64,000 bases of DNA from positions 3,968,001 through 4,032,000 of the forward strand of contig NC_134951.1 in assembly GCF_965638725.1 (NCBI RefSeq), in the 5' to 3' direction. Of the stretch, positions 1 to 12,229 are shown in pieces. The position numbers and the translations under genes are program-made. Under the pieces are notes generated by a model, which was not told the DNA's origin, ran no database searches, and saw only the letters and a list, made by a program, of their open reading frames with translations. Position 1 is the stretch's first letter. Each line of letters starts with the position of its first letter. The stretch comes from Aptenodytes patagonicus. Its lineage: Eukaryota > Chordata > Aves > Sphenisciformes > Spheniscidae.

Positions 1-690
1 GTACTGGGGGATGAGAAGCTGGACATGAGCCAGCAATGTGCGCTCGCAGCCCAGAAGGCCAATCGTATCCTGGGCTGCATCCAAAGCAGCGTGGCCAGCA
101 GGTCGAGGGAGGGGATTCTGCCCCTCTCCTCTGCTCTGCTGAGACCCCACCTGCAGCACTGCGTCCAGCTCTGGAGCCCTCAGCAGAAGAAAGACACGGA
201 CCTGTTGGAGCGGGTCCAGAGGAGGGTCACGAAAATGATCAGAGGGATGGAACACCTCTGCTCTGAAGAAAGGCTGAGAGAGTTGGGGTTGTTCAGCCTG
301 GAGAAGAGAAGGCTTCGGGGAGACCTCATTATGGCCTTTTAATACTTAAAGGGGGCTTATAAGAAAGATGGGGATGGACTTTTTAGCAGGGCCTGTTGCG
401 ACAGGACAAGGGGGAATGGCTTTAAACTAAAAGAGGGGAGATTTAGACTAGATATAAGGAAGAAATTTTTTACACTGAGGGTGGTGAAACACTGGCCCAG
501 GTTGCCCAGAGAGGTGGTGGATGCCCCATCCCTGGAAACATTCCAGGTCAGGCTGGACGGGGCTCTGGGCAACCTGCTCTAGTTGCAGATGTCCCTGCCC
601 ATGGCAGGGGGGTTGGACTAGATGACCTTTAGAGGTCCCTTCCCACCCAAACTATTCTGTAATTCTATCATTCTATGATTCTATGATTCT
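1..690 (+). mobile_element. CR1 LINE 3' end (5' side cut by the window edge)
   Basis: Encodes the C-terminal tail of the CR1 reverse transcriptase ([29 protein letters not shown]) and ends with the 3' UTR and ATTCTATGATTCTATGA tail at 650-690. The frame is broken near 340. Same subfamily as the copies at 24.67 and 51.4 kb. Confidence 0.9.
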
Positions 691-1111
691 ATGATATACA
701 GAGGTGGGATCTCTAATTTGCTGCACCTCCATTGAACTTTACCTTCAGTGAGTGACATCCAGGACTTATATTGTACATGGCAGGGTAAAATGGAAAGAGA
801 GTTTTAGGCCTGTTGTTCCCTTTTTTCATTTGAATGTCCTCAAACTCTTCTTTGGTCTTTACAAAACATTTCTGGTTTTTTGACCATTTTCCTTCCTCAG
901 ACAAGATTATACTTGTATTGCTCTTCAGGCTTTTCCAGCACCCTGGAGCAAAGGTGAATATGACCTATGAAGTGTCCAACATATCCTTTGGCTTCTCTGG
1001 GTAAAGTTCTCAGGTATTTCTGAGAAAAGAGCATGGCTATTATACAAATGCAAGAAGGAAGGTCATTTCAAGGGTTGACACCACCGGAGACCCAGAAGAA
1101 GAGGGAAGATA

Positions 1112-1436
1112 GAATCATAGAATCATAGAATCATTTAGGTTGGAAAAGACCTCTAAGATCACCGAGTCCAACCGTTAACCTAACACTGCCAAGACCACCA
1201 CTAAACCATGTCCCTAAGTGCCACATCTACATGTCTTTTAAACACCTCCAGGGATGGGGACTCAACCACGTCCCTGGGCAGCCTGGTCCAATGCTTGACA
1301 ACCCTTTCAGTGAAGACATTTTTCCTCACGTCCAATCTAAACCTCCCCTGGCGCAACTTGAGGCCGTTTCCTCTCATCCTATTGCTAGTTACTTGGGAGA
1401 AGAGACCGACCCCCACCTCGCTACAACCTCCTTTCA
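1112..1436 (-). mobile_element. CR1 LINE 3' tail
   Basis: Reverse-oriented CR1 end. AGAATCATAGAATCATAGAATCAT marks the 3' repeat at the left, followed by the conserved TTGGAAAAGACCTCTAAGAT segment and the last part of ORF2 ([20 protein letters not shown]). Confidence 0.9.
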
Positions 1437-1440
1437 GATG

Positions 1441-4400
1441 ATGACTGCACCCAGTTAAACTTTCAGGGGAAATTTATAGACAAGAAGAAACTCAGTGATT
1501 CAAAGAACAATTTGGCCAGAGATCACATTTCACAATGAAAGTACACCAGGTATCACAGGCAACAGGAGATACAGCTATTGAGGGAGAAGGAAAAAATGTT
1601 AGTTTTAAGCAAAAGAATGCCACAAAAAACATTGAGCATCTCTTCAAGCACATGCTGCTGCAGCCTTGCGTGCAAGAAGCCATCAAAGTGACTAAAGCAA
1701 GAGTCTCAAGAGCGGATTGCTCAAGTGAAAGGAAGCTGGAATGAAATGCCAGCCAGCCCTGCCGGTCCCTCACTCAGCACTGCTCAGAAATGCCTGATGT
1801 TTTCTGACTGGATAGCCAGGGCTGGAGTAATTACTCATTTGCAGCGTTTTCACTTTTACAGTGAAAAGGAGGCTTCTTTTCTTTGCACAAGTTACAATTT
1901 TGCCTCATATTTTATGAGCTGACACTGTTGGTGAAGGTCTTTGCTATATGGTCTTTCTGGTTTGCTCCTGTCCTGGTCATAATGGCCACATGGCCACTGT
2001 CCCACTGTACCCTGCTTGAAGCTAAACTCCCTGGGGCTACATCTATAACTGGGAATTAAACAATTTGGGGCGCAGACAGTCACCCATACTGCTAAATTGC
2101 CAGTTTCAGCCCAGGTGAACAAGCACTGACCCAAACAACCCTGGGAAGCTCAGGAGTTAGCATAGACCAGGGACCATTCCCAATAGACCACTGGAGGGAC
2201 CACCCTGTTTTGAAGACTGAGAGAGTTTAGTAGTATGGACATGGCCAGGCTGTGCCAAAGGGTCTCAGGACTAGAGAACAGGCCTGGCCCTGGGTTTTTT
2301 GACTGGTATAGATACAGCCCAACTGCCCACTCTGTCTTGGCTTTGGTGCATGCACGAGAACATTTTTAAACTATAAATCTCTTAAGAGATTTCTAAATAT
2401 CTGAAGAGAATCTGGTGAGGTGCTCTTGCCCTATACACATGGCTACGACTGGGGTCATTGCTCACCTCAGCCTTTCTGGAGGGGTCTCTGTGGACTAGCA
2501 CAGCCACAGCATCCGCATGCCTGGTCCCTACCTCTCTGTACTTAGTGCAAGAGCCCAGGACACTTGGGGAGCCAAGTGACCTAAATCCACCTAGCAATGA
2601 CCTGCACAAGAGTGCGGGGCATGGGACAGACACAGCACACAGCCTTGACGCCACCATACTGCCCTTTGCGTTGCTGCCCTACACGAGCCTTGCTCGGTCC
2701 TGTCCCTCTTCCTAGACAGGTCACCTCTGAACAGGCAGCTATGCCAGTGGGCAAGAACAAATAAGAGGAAAAAGGGACGAAACAGAAGTTGGTCTGGTCC
2801 AGGGAAGCAGAGAGAAAAGCACATAGCTCTGAGATCTAGCCCTTTATCCCTGTTCACCACCCTTTGCTACAAGATATTGGCATAGATCAGGCCATTGTCC
2901 TCCAAGGTGGCTTGCACAGCGGGGTCCGTGAGTATGAGAGCACCTTTCATGGGCTTCATCATCCTGAGCTCCCTCTGTCGTCAACAAATGCCTCCAAAGG
3001 GAGATCCATCTCCAAGACAGGGACTGGAAGCCTGAATCCCCTCTCCAAGGATATAGCAGGAGTGGGGGGCTGAGTGGTGAACCCAGTGGCAGGTGGTCCA
3101 AGTCAAGCTTAAGGCAAATGCTAGAAGAGACTTTCCAGGGATGCTGGAAGGGCTGGTTGGTTGCATGTTGGGCTGGCAGATGCCCCAAGGCGTGTAGTGT
3201 GTGGACATCATAAGAGCATGGTGGAGACACCAGTGGTGCCTGCAATGCAGCTGTGAACAGGTCTGTCCAAGTGGGACTGGGAGGCCCTTAGGGAGGAATG
3301 AACACGTCTGTGCTGGGCTACGTCTTCCACCAGACTGAACCTTGGAGCTGGTGAGACGGGGCCCTTTCTTACCCAGGGCAAATCTGCCTTTCTGAGCAGC
3401 TTTGGATGCTCCTCATATCTTTTTTGATTCTCTAGGCAATTACCCACTGCTAGTCACTCTGAGCACCCAACTCTTCTTTTCAGTGAAACAGCAAACCAGA
3501 CCAGTCCCCCAGGACCACATCTAAATCCTCTTGGTCATACAGGCATTGGATGAATCGTCTTCATTCCCTGACACCATTCCTTCCTCCATTTTTTCCCCTC
3601 TTCAAGCCACAGGGCCCAGCACCTACCCAACCCTTCCTTGTGCCAAGTCCTGAGATATTTATGAAGCCATCACATCACCTTGGTTAATGCAACCTTCTCC
3701 TTTCTGGTCTCTGGTGATGTTCTGCACCTGGAATCCCTCCTGCCCACATCCCTCCCTCCCCTTGCTGGCCATCCTGCTTCCCTTCCCTCCTCCACATCTC
3801 CCTTACGCCACTGTGCTCCTTCCTATGGGCCCATCTGCTCTCTCCCAGCCCTTGCAGCACCATGAGTGGTGGGAGCTGAAGGACTGGGCTCCAACGCTAC
3901 TGCCTGCAGAGCACCCCGCCTTGGGAGTCCGCACACAAGGGAGGCACCCCACGTCCTAGCTGAAAAGCAGAACATATTTCTGGGCAATAGCATCACCTTG
4001 CCTCTTTTTCACCTTCCCATGCAGCCCACGAGTCTTTCCCTCTTACCAGACCATGCTCTCCCAAAGGGGATCACAACCACCAACCCCCATGATACTCTAA
4101 AATCTGGCAATGCTAAACCATTCCCCGTTCCTCCGTTCCAGCCACCTCCCCCGCATGCTTTCCTTCTCTAATCCTCAAGGAGCCACGGCTTAGAAGCCCT
4201 AGCTTAGCATCGCATGATGTGCGCGTCCCATTGTCCCCCTCTAATAGCATAAGCCCTGCATGAATCCCCTTGATTTTAGGGCACGGAGTGTTGCTGGAAT
4301 TCCTTGCCTTATTTCTAGTGTTTTCAGTTCTGTATTGGGTCTTTTCTATTATTTCTTTGCTGTGTATTCAGAGCATGGTAAGATGTATTATTGTTTAGGT

Positions 4401-5133
4401 TTTAGAGGCGGTATTTGCTTTCAATATAGATAACAAAGCAGGGATGCAGCAGGGGGGCAGTGAGGGGTCTATATCACGCATCCTCTGGAGGCAAAACTTG
4501 GGTAACAGGTTAAAGACATCAAGATAAAAAGTTCCCTTAGAAAAAAAATCCCAACTCTTACTGTCTGGGCTAGATATTCCCGGCATCGGTCAGCTTGATC
4601 ATCCTCCCATGCTACGTACAGTCAAACAAGCTGCTGATCTGGCTTTGGGGCACTCTCACTTTATTTGCATTTGATGCTTTTTGGGGGCTAGGCTAAAGGT
4701 TTCAGCTTGGTCAGAGATGGCAGGGGAGATCAAGCAATGGCGAGGTAGAGCTGCCAGGCTTGTGAGGGTGGAAAATCATGGAAGCACTGAAAATTTTGAC
4801 TCTGATTTGATTTGGGTTTTGTCAGGCTGATTAAAAAGCGCTGTACACTCATGCATTGACAGATCCTAAACATTGTGGTATTGGCTTGCTAGAGGAAGAC
4901 AGCATGGGATCGAGGGAAGAGGCTTGCATGGGAATGTCCTGGAGAGATGGGGCAGGGTGGAAAAGGGATGCAGGCTTGCAGAGTCTCTTTGGCCATGTGA
5001 AGCAGGCCACCTCCCTTTGTCCATGATGGGGCAAATTCTTCACCCCTTCATGCCTGTGGAAAGGAGATGAGCAGACTGGATGCACAAAAGGGAAAGAAAA
5101 CAGATGAGGCATCCATAACAAATGCTTTGGTGC
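1441..5133. other. Intergenic, no gene recognised
   Basis: Short open frames on both strands without domains or splice-consistent exons. The only repeat-like piece noticed is 2,226-2,300, which resembles 39,943-40,015. Confidence 0.6.
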
Positions 5134-5687
5134 GGGGGTGTCGTGGTTTAACCTCAGCTGGCAACTAAGCACCACGCAGCCGCTCACTCACTCCCCCCAC
5201 CCAGTGGGATGGGGGAGAGAATTGGAAGAGCACAAGTGAGAAAAAGTCGTGGGTTGAGATAAAAACAGTTTAATAATTGAAATAAAATGATAATAATAAT
5301 AATATGATAATAATAATAATACACAAAGCAAGTGATGCACAGTGCAATTGCTCACCACCCGCCGACCGATGCCCAGCCAGTCCCCGAGCAGCGGCCCCCC
5401 CGGCCAGCTTTCCCCAGTTTCTGTACTGAGCATGACGTCCCATGGTGTGGAATGTCCCTTTGGCCAGTTTGGCTGTGCCCCCTCCCAGCTTCTTGTGCAC
5501 CTCCAGCCTTCCCACTCAGTAGAGCATGGAAAGCTAAAAAGTCCTTGACTAGTGTAAGCACTGCTCAGCAACAACTAAAACATCAGTGCGTTATCAACTT
5601 TGTTCCCATCCTGAATGCAAAACACAGCACCGTACCAGCTACTAGGAAGGAAATTAACTCTATCCCTGCCGAAACCAGGACAGGGGG
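5134..5687. repeat. 5-bp target site duplication (GGGGG) bracketing the solo LTR
   Basis: GGGGG directly abuts both ends of the LTR, as expected for retroviral integration. Confidence 0.7.
5139..5682 (-). mobile_element. Solo LTR of an avian endogenous retrovirus
   Basis: A 544-bp LTR fossil with TG...CA ends, read on the minus strand from TGTCCTGGTTTCGGCAGGGA. A 5-bp duplication GGGGG flanks it (5,134-5,138 and 5,683-5,687). It contains an AT-rich (TAA)n stretch at about 5,283-5,322. No internal region is attached, so it is a solo LTR left by recombination. Same LTR type as at 28.2 kb. Confidence 0.85.
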
Positions 5688-5785
5688 CACAGCAGTGGTC
5701 CCAGCAGGGAACCATTTGTTCTCGGAGTGCTCACAAAGGGGCTTTGCCCAAGATATATTTAAGCAGCTTATGGCCATTAGACAAA

Positions 5786-5827
5786 TGTTTAATCTGCAGC
5801 AAAGTGGGCCACCCGGCGGGCAGGTGC
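5786..5827 (+). other. Possible retroviral gag zinc-knuckle relic
   Basis: A 14-residue C-x2-C-x4-H-x4-C pattern (CLICSKVGHPAGRC) reads on the plus strand about 100 bp from the solo LTR, which points the other way. The pattern is that of retroviral nucleocapsid or related zinc knuckles. No other gag feature is clear around it, so treat it as a possible fossil fragment. Confidence 0.35.
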
Positions 5828-5869
5828 CCTGATGCATTTAAGGCCATGGAGCAGCTGGGCCTGTGAGAC

Positions 5870-8800
5870 AGAGTGGTGGAGGGGACTCAAGGGACAGGTT
5901 ATCAGAGGAGTGTGGGACCGAGGTGGCCGGAGCCAGAGCTTACACCTCAGAGGTTGAGGAAGAAGGTATAGCAATTGCAAACGCCAAAAAAGGTTTCTGT
6001 GGAAAGGTAAAAGAGCCCCTGAAATCACCTAACAGCAGCAGGGGTAGGCAGAGAAAGACCCAAAACTAATGTACCAAGCCTAGTTGCACCTCTTCCACCT
6101 GCATCCTCTGTGTCGCTTGCAGGACCTAAGCCAGCCAGGTGGAAGGAATATTGCTCTCCAGATGTGCGCCTCCGTCCTTGCAGATGCAGCCACTGCTGAA
6201 GGGCATGAAAGGCCAGACAGAAAATCTGCCAGACCATTTCCAGATCTGATCCTAGTTTGCCCTAAATAAAGATCTGGATCCGTCTGTGGGAGGCAAGAGC
6301 AGAACAGGAATAACTAAAGTCGTCCGCAGCTGCAACTCGTCCTCCGAGAAAAAGGCTTGAGCTGACATCTCTTGGGTCCGTGAGCAGCATTTCCTGAGCA
6401 GGCGCCGTTATTTTGCAGTCATCCAAAAGATGGCAGCCTTCCCCAAATCTTTTTCCTCACCAGCTGGCTGGACTCTGACCAGGAGACACATGTCTCACCT
6501 TGACTACTGACACTGCAGCTGGCACGGCCCATGGGAGACAGAGCTCAAGAGCTGCAGGGAGCTGCTAAAAGCCACGTCTCTAGCCGTGCTTTTGGTATTT
6601 TGCTAGTGCTGGTTTCTGCCTGGAAAAGTGGTCACGCCTGCCGCCTCCTGGAAGAGGGATTTGGATTTCCTCTTGGTTGTACGTGAGCCAAGTTGCCTTT
6701 ATGCTAGCAGACCCAGCAGCTTGGGTTCCTCCTGCAGCATTTCCTCACCATCCATGGTGCTTGGAGCAGTTCCTTTGGGAGGGGGTGGTTGGATTGGGAA
6801 CCCGAGGAGGAAGAGGCTGTAGGAGCCAGGAATACACTGGCTTGTGGTCTCAGCTATCTGTGGTCTCTGTTCCCAAATTGTCCTTCCTTGCAGAAGGACA
6901 CAGTAAGATGGTGGGATGAGCTCTACCACCCGGTGCCTTCATCGCATGGAAGAGCACACTGTGCTACCGGTCACCCACCCACAAAAGACCAGTGTGTCCC
7001 CTCAACAAATCCCCACCTCCCTTCCCAGAGCTTTCCTCCGCCTCAGTTTTCATTGCAGGAGCTCCTTGGGATTGGAAACAAGTCCCCTCCACGTCCCCAT
7101 CCCATGCATCTCTGTTCTCCAGGCTTTGTCTTTGGAAGTGGAAGATGGGAACACAAACGTAAAAACCTTTCTTTTCCAAGCATCCCTTTTATCAGGTCAT
7201 CCCTCACTCCGCATTATATTTGCAATCTACGGAAATCTGCAGACAGACCCAAATAAAAATCAACATCCTCAGCTCTATTTCCCCCACCTCTCTTTCTTTG
7301 AGCTCACCAGCCCAAGAGAAACAAGCCATGCAGCGTATTCCTGGCTCTGTTCCTGTGGCCTTGGACGCACTGGAGACATCTCTTCTGGTCAATTAAGCAG
7401 TGCCAAGGCCTGTTTTCTGGCCCTGAGGCCAGCTGGCACTACCTGGCCATGTCCAGACTATGACTGGTGTGTGAGCAATCCCCCACCCCTCCGCCGTCCC
7501 CATCCCTCACTGGTGGGCAGCTTTGCTGTTGTCCTCACCTGGCCCTTGCAGCCTCCCTGCCAGACAGGAGATGTCTGCAGAGTAACCAGGGAGCATTTCT
7601 CTCCTGCAGACAGGCAGCTGCGGGCTTAAACTTTTGGAGGTAAATATAACTTTTGGAAGTAAAATCATCGGCTTTCTGCTGAGCTGGCTTCGGTGATGAA
7701 GATTGTAAGTCTTCAGTTCCTGGTGACGTCTGCTGTCTTCTGCTCCCTGCCTGCCCAGCATCTAGTGCAACAAGGGCACAGGGATGGGGATCATTTCAAA
7801 GAGCTCCCACAGTGATAAAAGCAATAACTGCAGCAGTGATAATGAAAACCCTAGAAACAAGCACTGACTGTGGTTGGCGGCAGCACTTGGCCTGTGTGGT
7901 GGTCAGGACACGTGGGGAATCCTGCCAGGGTGCTTTGCAGCAACACTGGGTAGGCTGGAAGTTGCCTTTATGAGCATCCTTAGGCATTTCCAAACAACAA
8001 AGTGAACTGGCACATCTCAGACAAGGAGGGAAGTGCATCACTAATACCTGCATCCAAGTTAGACCTGAAATAGGCTCTGTTGACCCCTGTCGACTCCAAC
8101 CTCACTAAAAGATGAAATGGTCATTATCCGCAGTGTATTTTGTGTTTTCTCAAGGCACTTTGGAAGCAGGGACCAGCAAGCTGGGCAATGCGCAAGCAGC
8201 GGGCATCACTCCCACCCCCAGTGCTCTGAGTAGATGTTCCTGCCCCTCCTAAAGTATCTCGCTACAGCCCCAGGAATGCAGATGGGGAAGAAATGAGGGC
8301 AAGAGCAAAATGGCAATGTGATCGCAGTATTACTGACATTTTTCCATAGGTCTTTTTCCATAGAAAGAAAATAATTTCTTTAAATAAATGTTCCACAAGG
8401 TGAAATTGGGATTGGTGGAGGACAGCTGGGGAAGGGAAAAGATTTGGGTTTGGCTGAAGTGTTTTTCTCACTTATTTTGAGCTTTTAAATCCTTTCCCTT
8501 TGCTGTACATTAAAACTGAGTAAAACCATAATCCCCTCAAAGAGAGATGGGGGAGCCCTTTTTCCCCTGTGCTTAGGATAACTCGCCTCCGCCTTGTAGG
8601 AGGTGACACCAGAGTCCACAGCTGAGGACGTTGATGGGAGTGAAAGGAAAAATCGGCCTCAAACATCTGCAGAAGGCAATACCCTGAGCCACAGTGAATT
8701 CCTCTCCAGCAAACCCACCCAGTCTCCCCTCGAACGCAGGTGAAGTCTCAGCATCCACGGTACCCCGCAGCAGGGATTTCTAAGTGCCCCTCCTGGAGGC

Positions 8801-11200
8801 ATTGCTAGAAAAGGAGAGAAAATCACAGCGATGAATGGGAGCTAGGGTCAGCAATGCATGAAGCTGATGTGGCTTGCTTTAATGCTTTGTCTTCCAAGAA
8901 AATGGTGAGCAAAGAAGAGCCTTGGATCTTTCCTTCTCGTCTAGCTTGTGTGCTCTGCTTCCCGCTGCAGCACCGGTGCGTGCCCCTGTTCCCCGAACCA
9001 TAGCAGAGCATGCAGTGGATTTTCTGGTTCACTGGCAAGCCCCAAGAATTGAAAGAAAATTGACTTTGATCTAAAAAGAAATGAAGTTTTTGCCTTTTCA
9101 GTTTGTCCAAAAAAAGAAAGAAGAAAGGATTTCTTCGAGATCAGGCAAAATGTTTTCTTTCATGTCTGGGCATTTTAAATTCTTGTTTAAATAAAAGCAC
9201 AGGACAAAAAGGGGAAGGCAAGAGGCCGTGAGGAGAACTGCCTGATTCATCCAGCACGGTCCCACAGCAGTGAGGCTGGATAATTCACGGGGAACGTGCG
9301 AGAGAGGAGGAAGCCCTGCTGCTTTGACGTGGGAGGGAGAAGCTGAAAGATGTCGCAGAGGATGCCCAGGTTGTGCAGAAACAACCACGGATGTGCCTTG
9401 CAGGAGGCAGGTTCAAGCTGTTGCGTTCCTTGCACATTCCTGGTTGGATTTCTTCGGCAGGGTGAGATATAAATGAGTGTCAGGAAGGCGAGTGTCTCAG
9501 AGCTGTTATTTAGCACCTTGGTAGGACATACCTTACCGATGGTGAGACCCTCTGAAATTTTTCCGAACGGGTGATTTCTGGGGTTTGGGTTGTATTTCCC
9601 TGACTATTCCTTATATTTTCTAAGCTCTGCACTACACAACGTCGGGCTCTTTGCTGCTGTCAGTGACTGCAGCTCGCTCTCACCAGTGGGTCACGCATCG
9701 CTTTCACATTCACCAGATTTTTCTCCTTCAAGTGGACCCAGTGATGCTAAGAGATGCTGCCTTGGCCAAGAATGAGCCGTTGGAGGGCAAGTTCCCCATG
9801 CTGTCTCCTTGGGAAGAGTCTCCTCGTGACTCAGCATGGATGCCATGGGCTATTTACCCCATCGCGCAAACTCACCAAGAGAGTTACTCTGTTTTGGAGA
9901 AAACAGGGGCTAATGACACAAGACTGCCGCAGGAAAAAAACTAAGTCCATCTGGGGACAATACTTAATTGCCGGTGGCAATTTGCAGGCTCAGAAGCCGC
10001 AGCACAATTTTTAGGCTGCACCAGCCCTAGCTAGGTCCAATCTGTTATCTGAGATGTGACAGATTGTGTCTCTCTCCTCCTGCTTAATTCTCCAGCTACT
10101 CAGTCCCAAGGAGCCTGCGCTTACAAAGGGCCTCTGCAGCACAGCACAGAGCAGCTCACAAAGCAATGGCCGTTACTGTATTCCCCCTCTCATTCCAGTC
10201 CTGATCTTGCACAATATAAGTCAGTGAGAGCTTTGCTTATGAAGTATTGACTCCAGGACCAAGGCCCTACTGCAGTCCGAACCGAAGGCTTTAGCAGGAA
10301 TTTGCTGCCTTCACATGGCTTGTTTTGAGCAAGTAGGCTCTGAGCTCCCTACGGACAAACAGCGGGGGAAGAATGGGAGGAAACATCAACATAACTGGAT
10401 ACAAATGCTTTAGAGAATTGGTTCCCAATGTGTTGGCAGTGCAGGGGGGTGAGGGTTGGAGCTAGGACATCCCAGATGCCTGTAAGGTTACTCACGTGCC
10501 TAAGACATCTTCTGAAGAAATCCAAAAGGACTTTGGAAACTGAAACCATCACCTCCATAGGATTATGTCTGGGCTGCTGGTTCAGATTGTCTGGACCAGA
10601 AGAAGAGGTAATGAAAACCTCTGTAGGGGTCTCTGGTCCTACAAGGCAAAGATGGTGTTTGCAGTGTGCTGCACACCTTGGTGATCATAGCTTTCAGCCG
10701 GTGCTGGCTAACCTCTCAGTGGTTTTGTGGGACCTGCTGGGGTCTGCCGGCTGGTCCCGCAACTTGGGCAGTGAGCAAGTCTGAGCTTGGAGGACACGAC
10801 TCAGAGCTATCAATGCAGGCATGTTTGGTGATGGATATAGTGAACACGCAAAGCCTTGGTGATGGTCACTGCTGATAGACCATCTCAGTCCAAGTGTGGG
10901 ACGGACCTCTGGAGGACAGTGACGGGGCATGCAGTGGATTTCTCTCTGGTACCACCCCACTGCCTCTGCTCCTGCGCATCCCTGCAGGATTTGAATCACA
11001 CAAAGGCACAACTTCACATGAACAGACTACGAAGAAAACCACTTATGATTCCTGTTGTGATGAGGCTGGTATGAGAAAGTGCAGTATCTGCATTTGACCA
11101 TATCATCTCCATAAACTTGAACTTATTCTGGCAAGACTTACCAGACCTTTCTGATCCTCTGCACGCAACTTTTTGGAAGACAATGAACCACACAGCACAC
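5870..11200. other. Intergenic, no gene recognised
   Basis: The longest open frame (6,916-7,629 plus) is low in recognisable motifs and rich in Pro/Ser/His, and looks like chance. No signal-peptide exon of the defensin type, no RNA gene and no clear repeat was found. Confidence 0.6.
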
Positions 11201-11222
11201 TTCAGGGTGAGAACTAGTCTTT

Positions 11223-11228
11223 TTTAAT
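11223..11228 (-). terminator. Poly(A) signal ATTAAA of the charged ovodefensin-like gene
   Basis: ATTAAA on the minus strand, about 90 bp after the TAG stop. The same variant lies about 100 bp after the stop in both gallin-like genes, which supports it. Confidence 0.5.
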
Positions 11229-11319
11229 GAGAGGAGCAAACTCCTTTTCCATCAAACAAGAAAAAACTGATGCAGACACCACTGTTTCCCTCCTCTTCTC
11301 AGCAACAAAAGTCTCCGCT

Positions 11320-12113
11320 CTACTTCTTTTTCCTGTGTGTCAGGCAGCAGTACATCCTCCTGCAGTCTTCAGTACGCTCCTCCTTCTCTCCTTTAGCACA
11401 TGTCCTGGAACAATACCCACTGCAGCTCTTTTTTGACTGGCTTTTGCCTGTAGAAAGAAAGAAAGAGAGATACTTCTGCATTGGCTAATTCATCATGGTC
11501 ACAGCACAGAAATCCCAGAAATCCCACCACCTCACAGTAAACTCTCTCCTTAAAACAAAGTGTCCACATCCACACTGATACTTAGGAATGGACCCTGGCC
11601 ACCGTCAGCACTTGTCTCAGGAATGGTTTGAGTCCATGCTGTTTGGCCAAGAGCAAAACTGAGCCGGTGACAGTGCTGTCAATTGAATGGCGTGGAAGAC
11701 TTAGTTCAAATGTCAAGCTGAGACCTCAGTCCTGGCACTGCTGAATTTATCAGTACAGTCACACCCTGGGTATTTAGCTTGAGATGAACTGAATTGCTCT
11801 GACTCTATTGACTAGTGTCCAATGACCATGATGGGACCCAGTTCACCACCCCAGATGGTGGGTGTCTAAATCTAGGGTGGTGTGATTCTGGAGCTGAACT
11901 CCACTCCAAAAATCTCGTGAGCCAAACCCAACCAAAATCTCAATACAAGACTCACCGCCCACACCTACTTTCCTGGAAAAGTCTTTTTTTAACCTTAATT
12001 CCTTTATGGTTCACTATTATCTCTCATTTCTGCTCCACATAATTTGCCACCTTACCTGGGGTGGCCATCAAGGCTATTAGAAAAACAGCAAACACAACAT
12101 AGATGATCCTCAT
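11320..12113 (-). CDS. Ovodefensin-like peptide, group-B cysteine spacing, highly charged
   Basis: Two-exon secreted defensin of 61 residues. Coding exon 1 is 12113-12056 (ATG at 12113) and encodes the signal peptide MRIIYVVFAVFLIALMATPG. A GTAAG donor follows at 12055 and a pyrimidine tract ending TCTACAG precedes exon 2, 11447-11320, which ends in TAG. The intron is 608 bp and splits a Gly codon in phase 1, as in the other ovodefensin genes here. The mature part has six cysteines spaced C-x3-C-x3-C-x11-C-x4-CC (SCSGYCSRTC, then DCRRMYCC), the group-B ovodefensin spacing. The loop between Cys3 and Cys4 (AKGEKEERTED) is unusually charged, and the tail ends HRKKK. Net charge is about +8 from 13 basic and 5 acidic residues. 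Known for the family: an antimicrobial peptide secreted by oviduct cells into egg white. I infer an intact gene from the clean splice sites, TATA box and poly(A) signal. Confidence 0.88.
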
Positions 12114-12207
12114 GACTGGATATCCACCAGGATCACAGCAGGTCTGGGATGCAGCCTTGCAGAGAGATCTTGAATCAGTTGCTAAGAAAAAGGCTGGAGA
12201 CCCTGAT

Positions 12208-12214
12208 ATTTATA
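12208..12214 (-). promoter_or_regulatory. TATA box of the charged ovodefensin-like gene
   Basis: TATAAAT on the minus strand, about 95 bp upstream of the ATG at 12113. Position and spacing match the TATA boxes of the other three ovodefensin-like genes, so transcription probably starts near 12,180. Confidence 0.7.
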
Positions 12215-12229
12215 GACATTTCTTGACAG

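Noticed and set aside
5283-5322. (TAA)n-like repeat as an independent microsatellite
   Set aside because: It lies within the solo LTR and is part of that family's AT-rich end.
6916-7629. 237-codon open frame
   Set aside because: No domain, no hydrophobic or repeated structure, no splice context; overlapping frames of similar quality occur on both strands.
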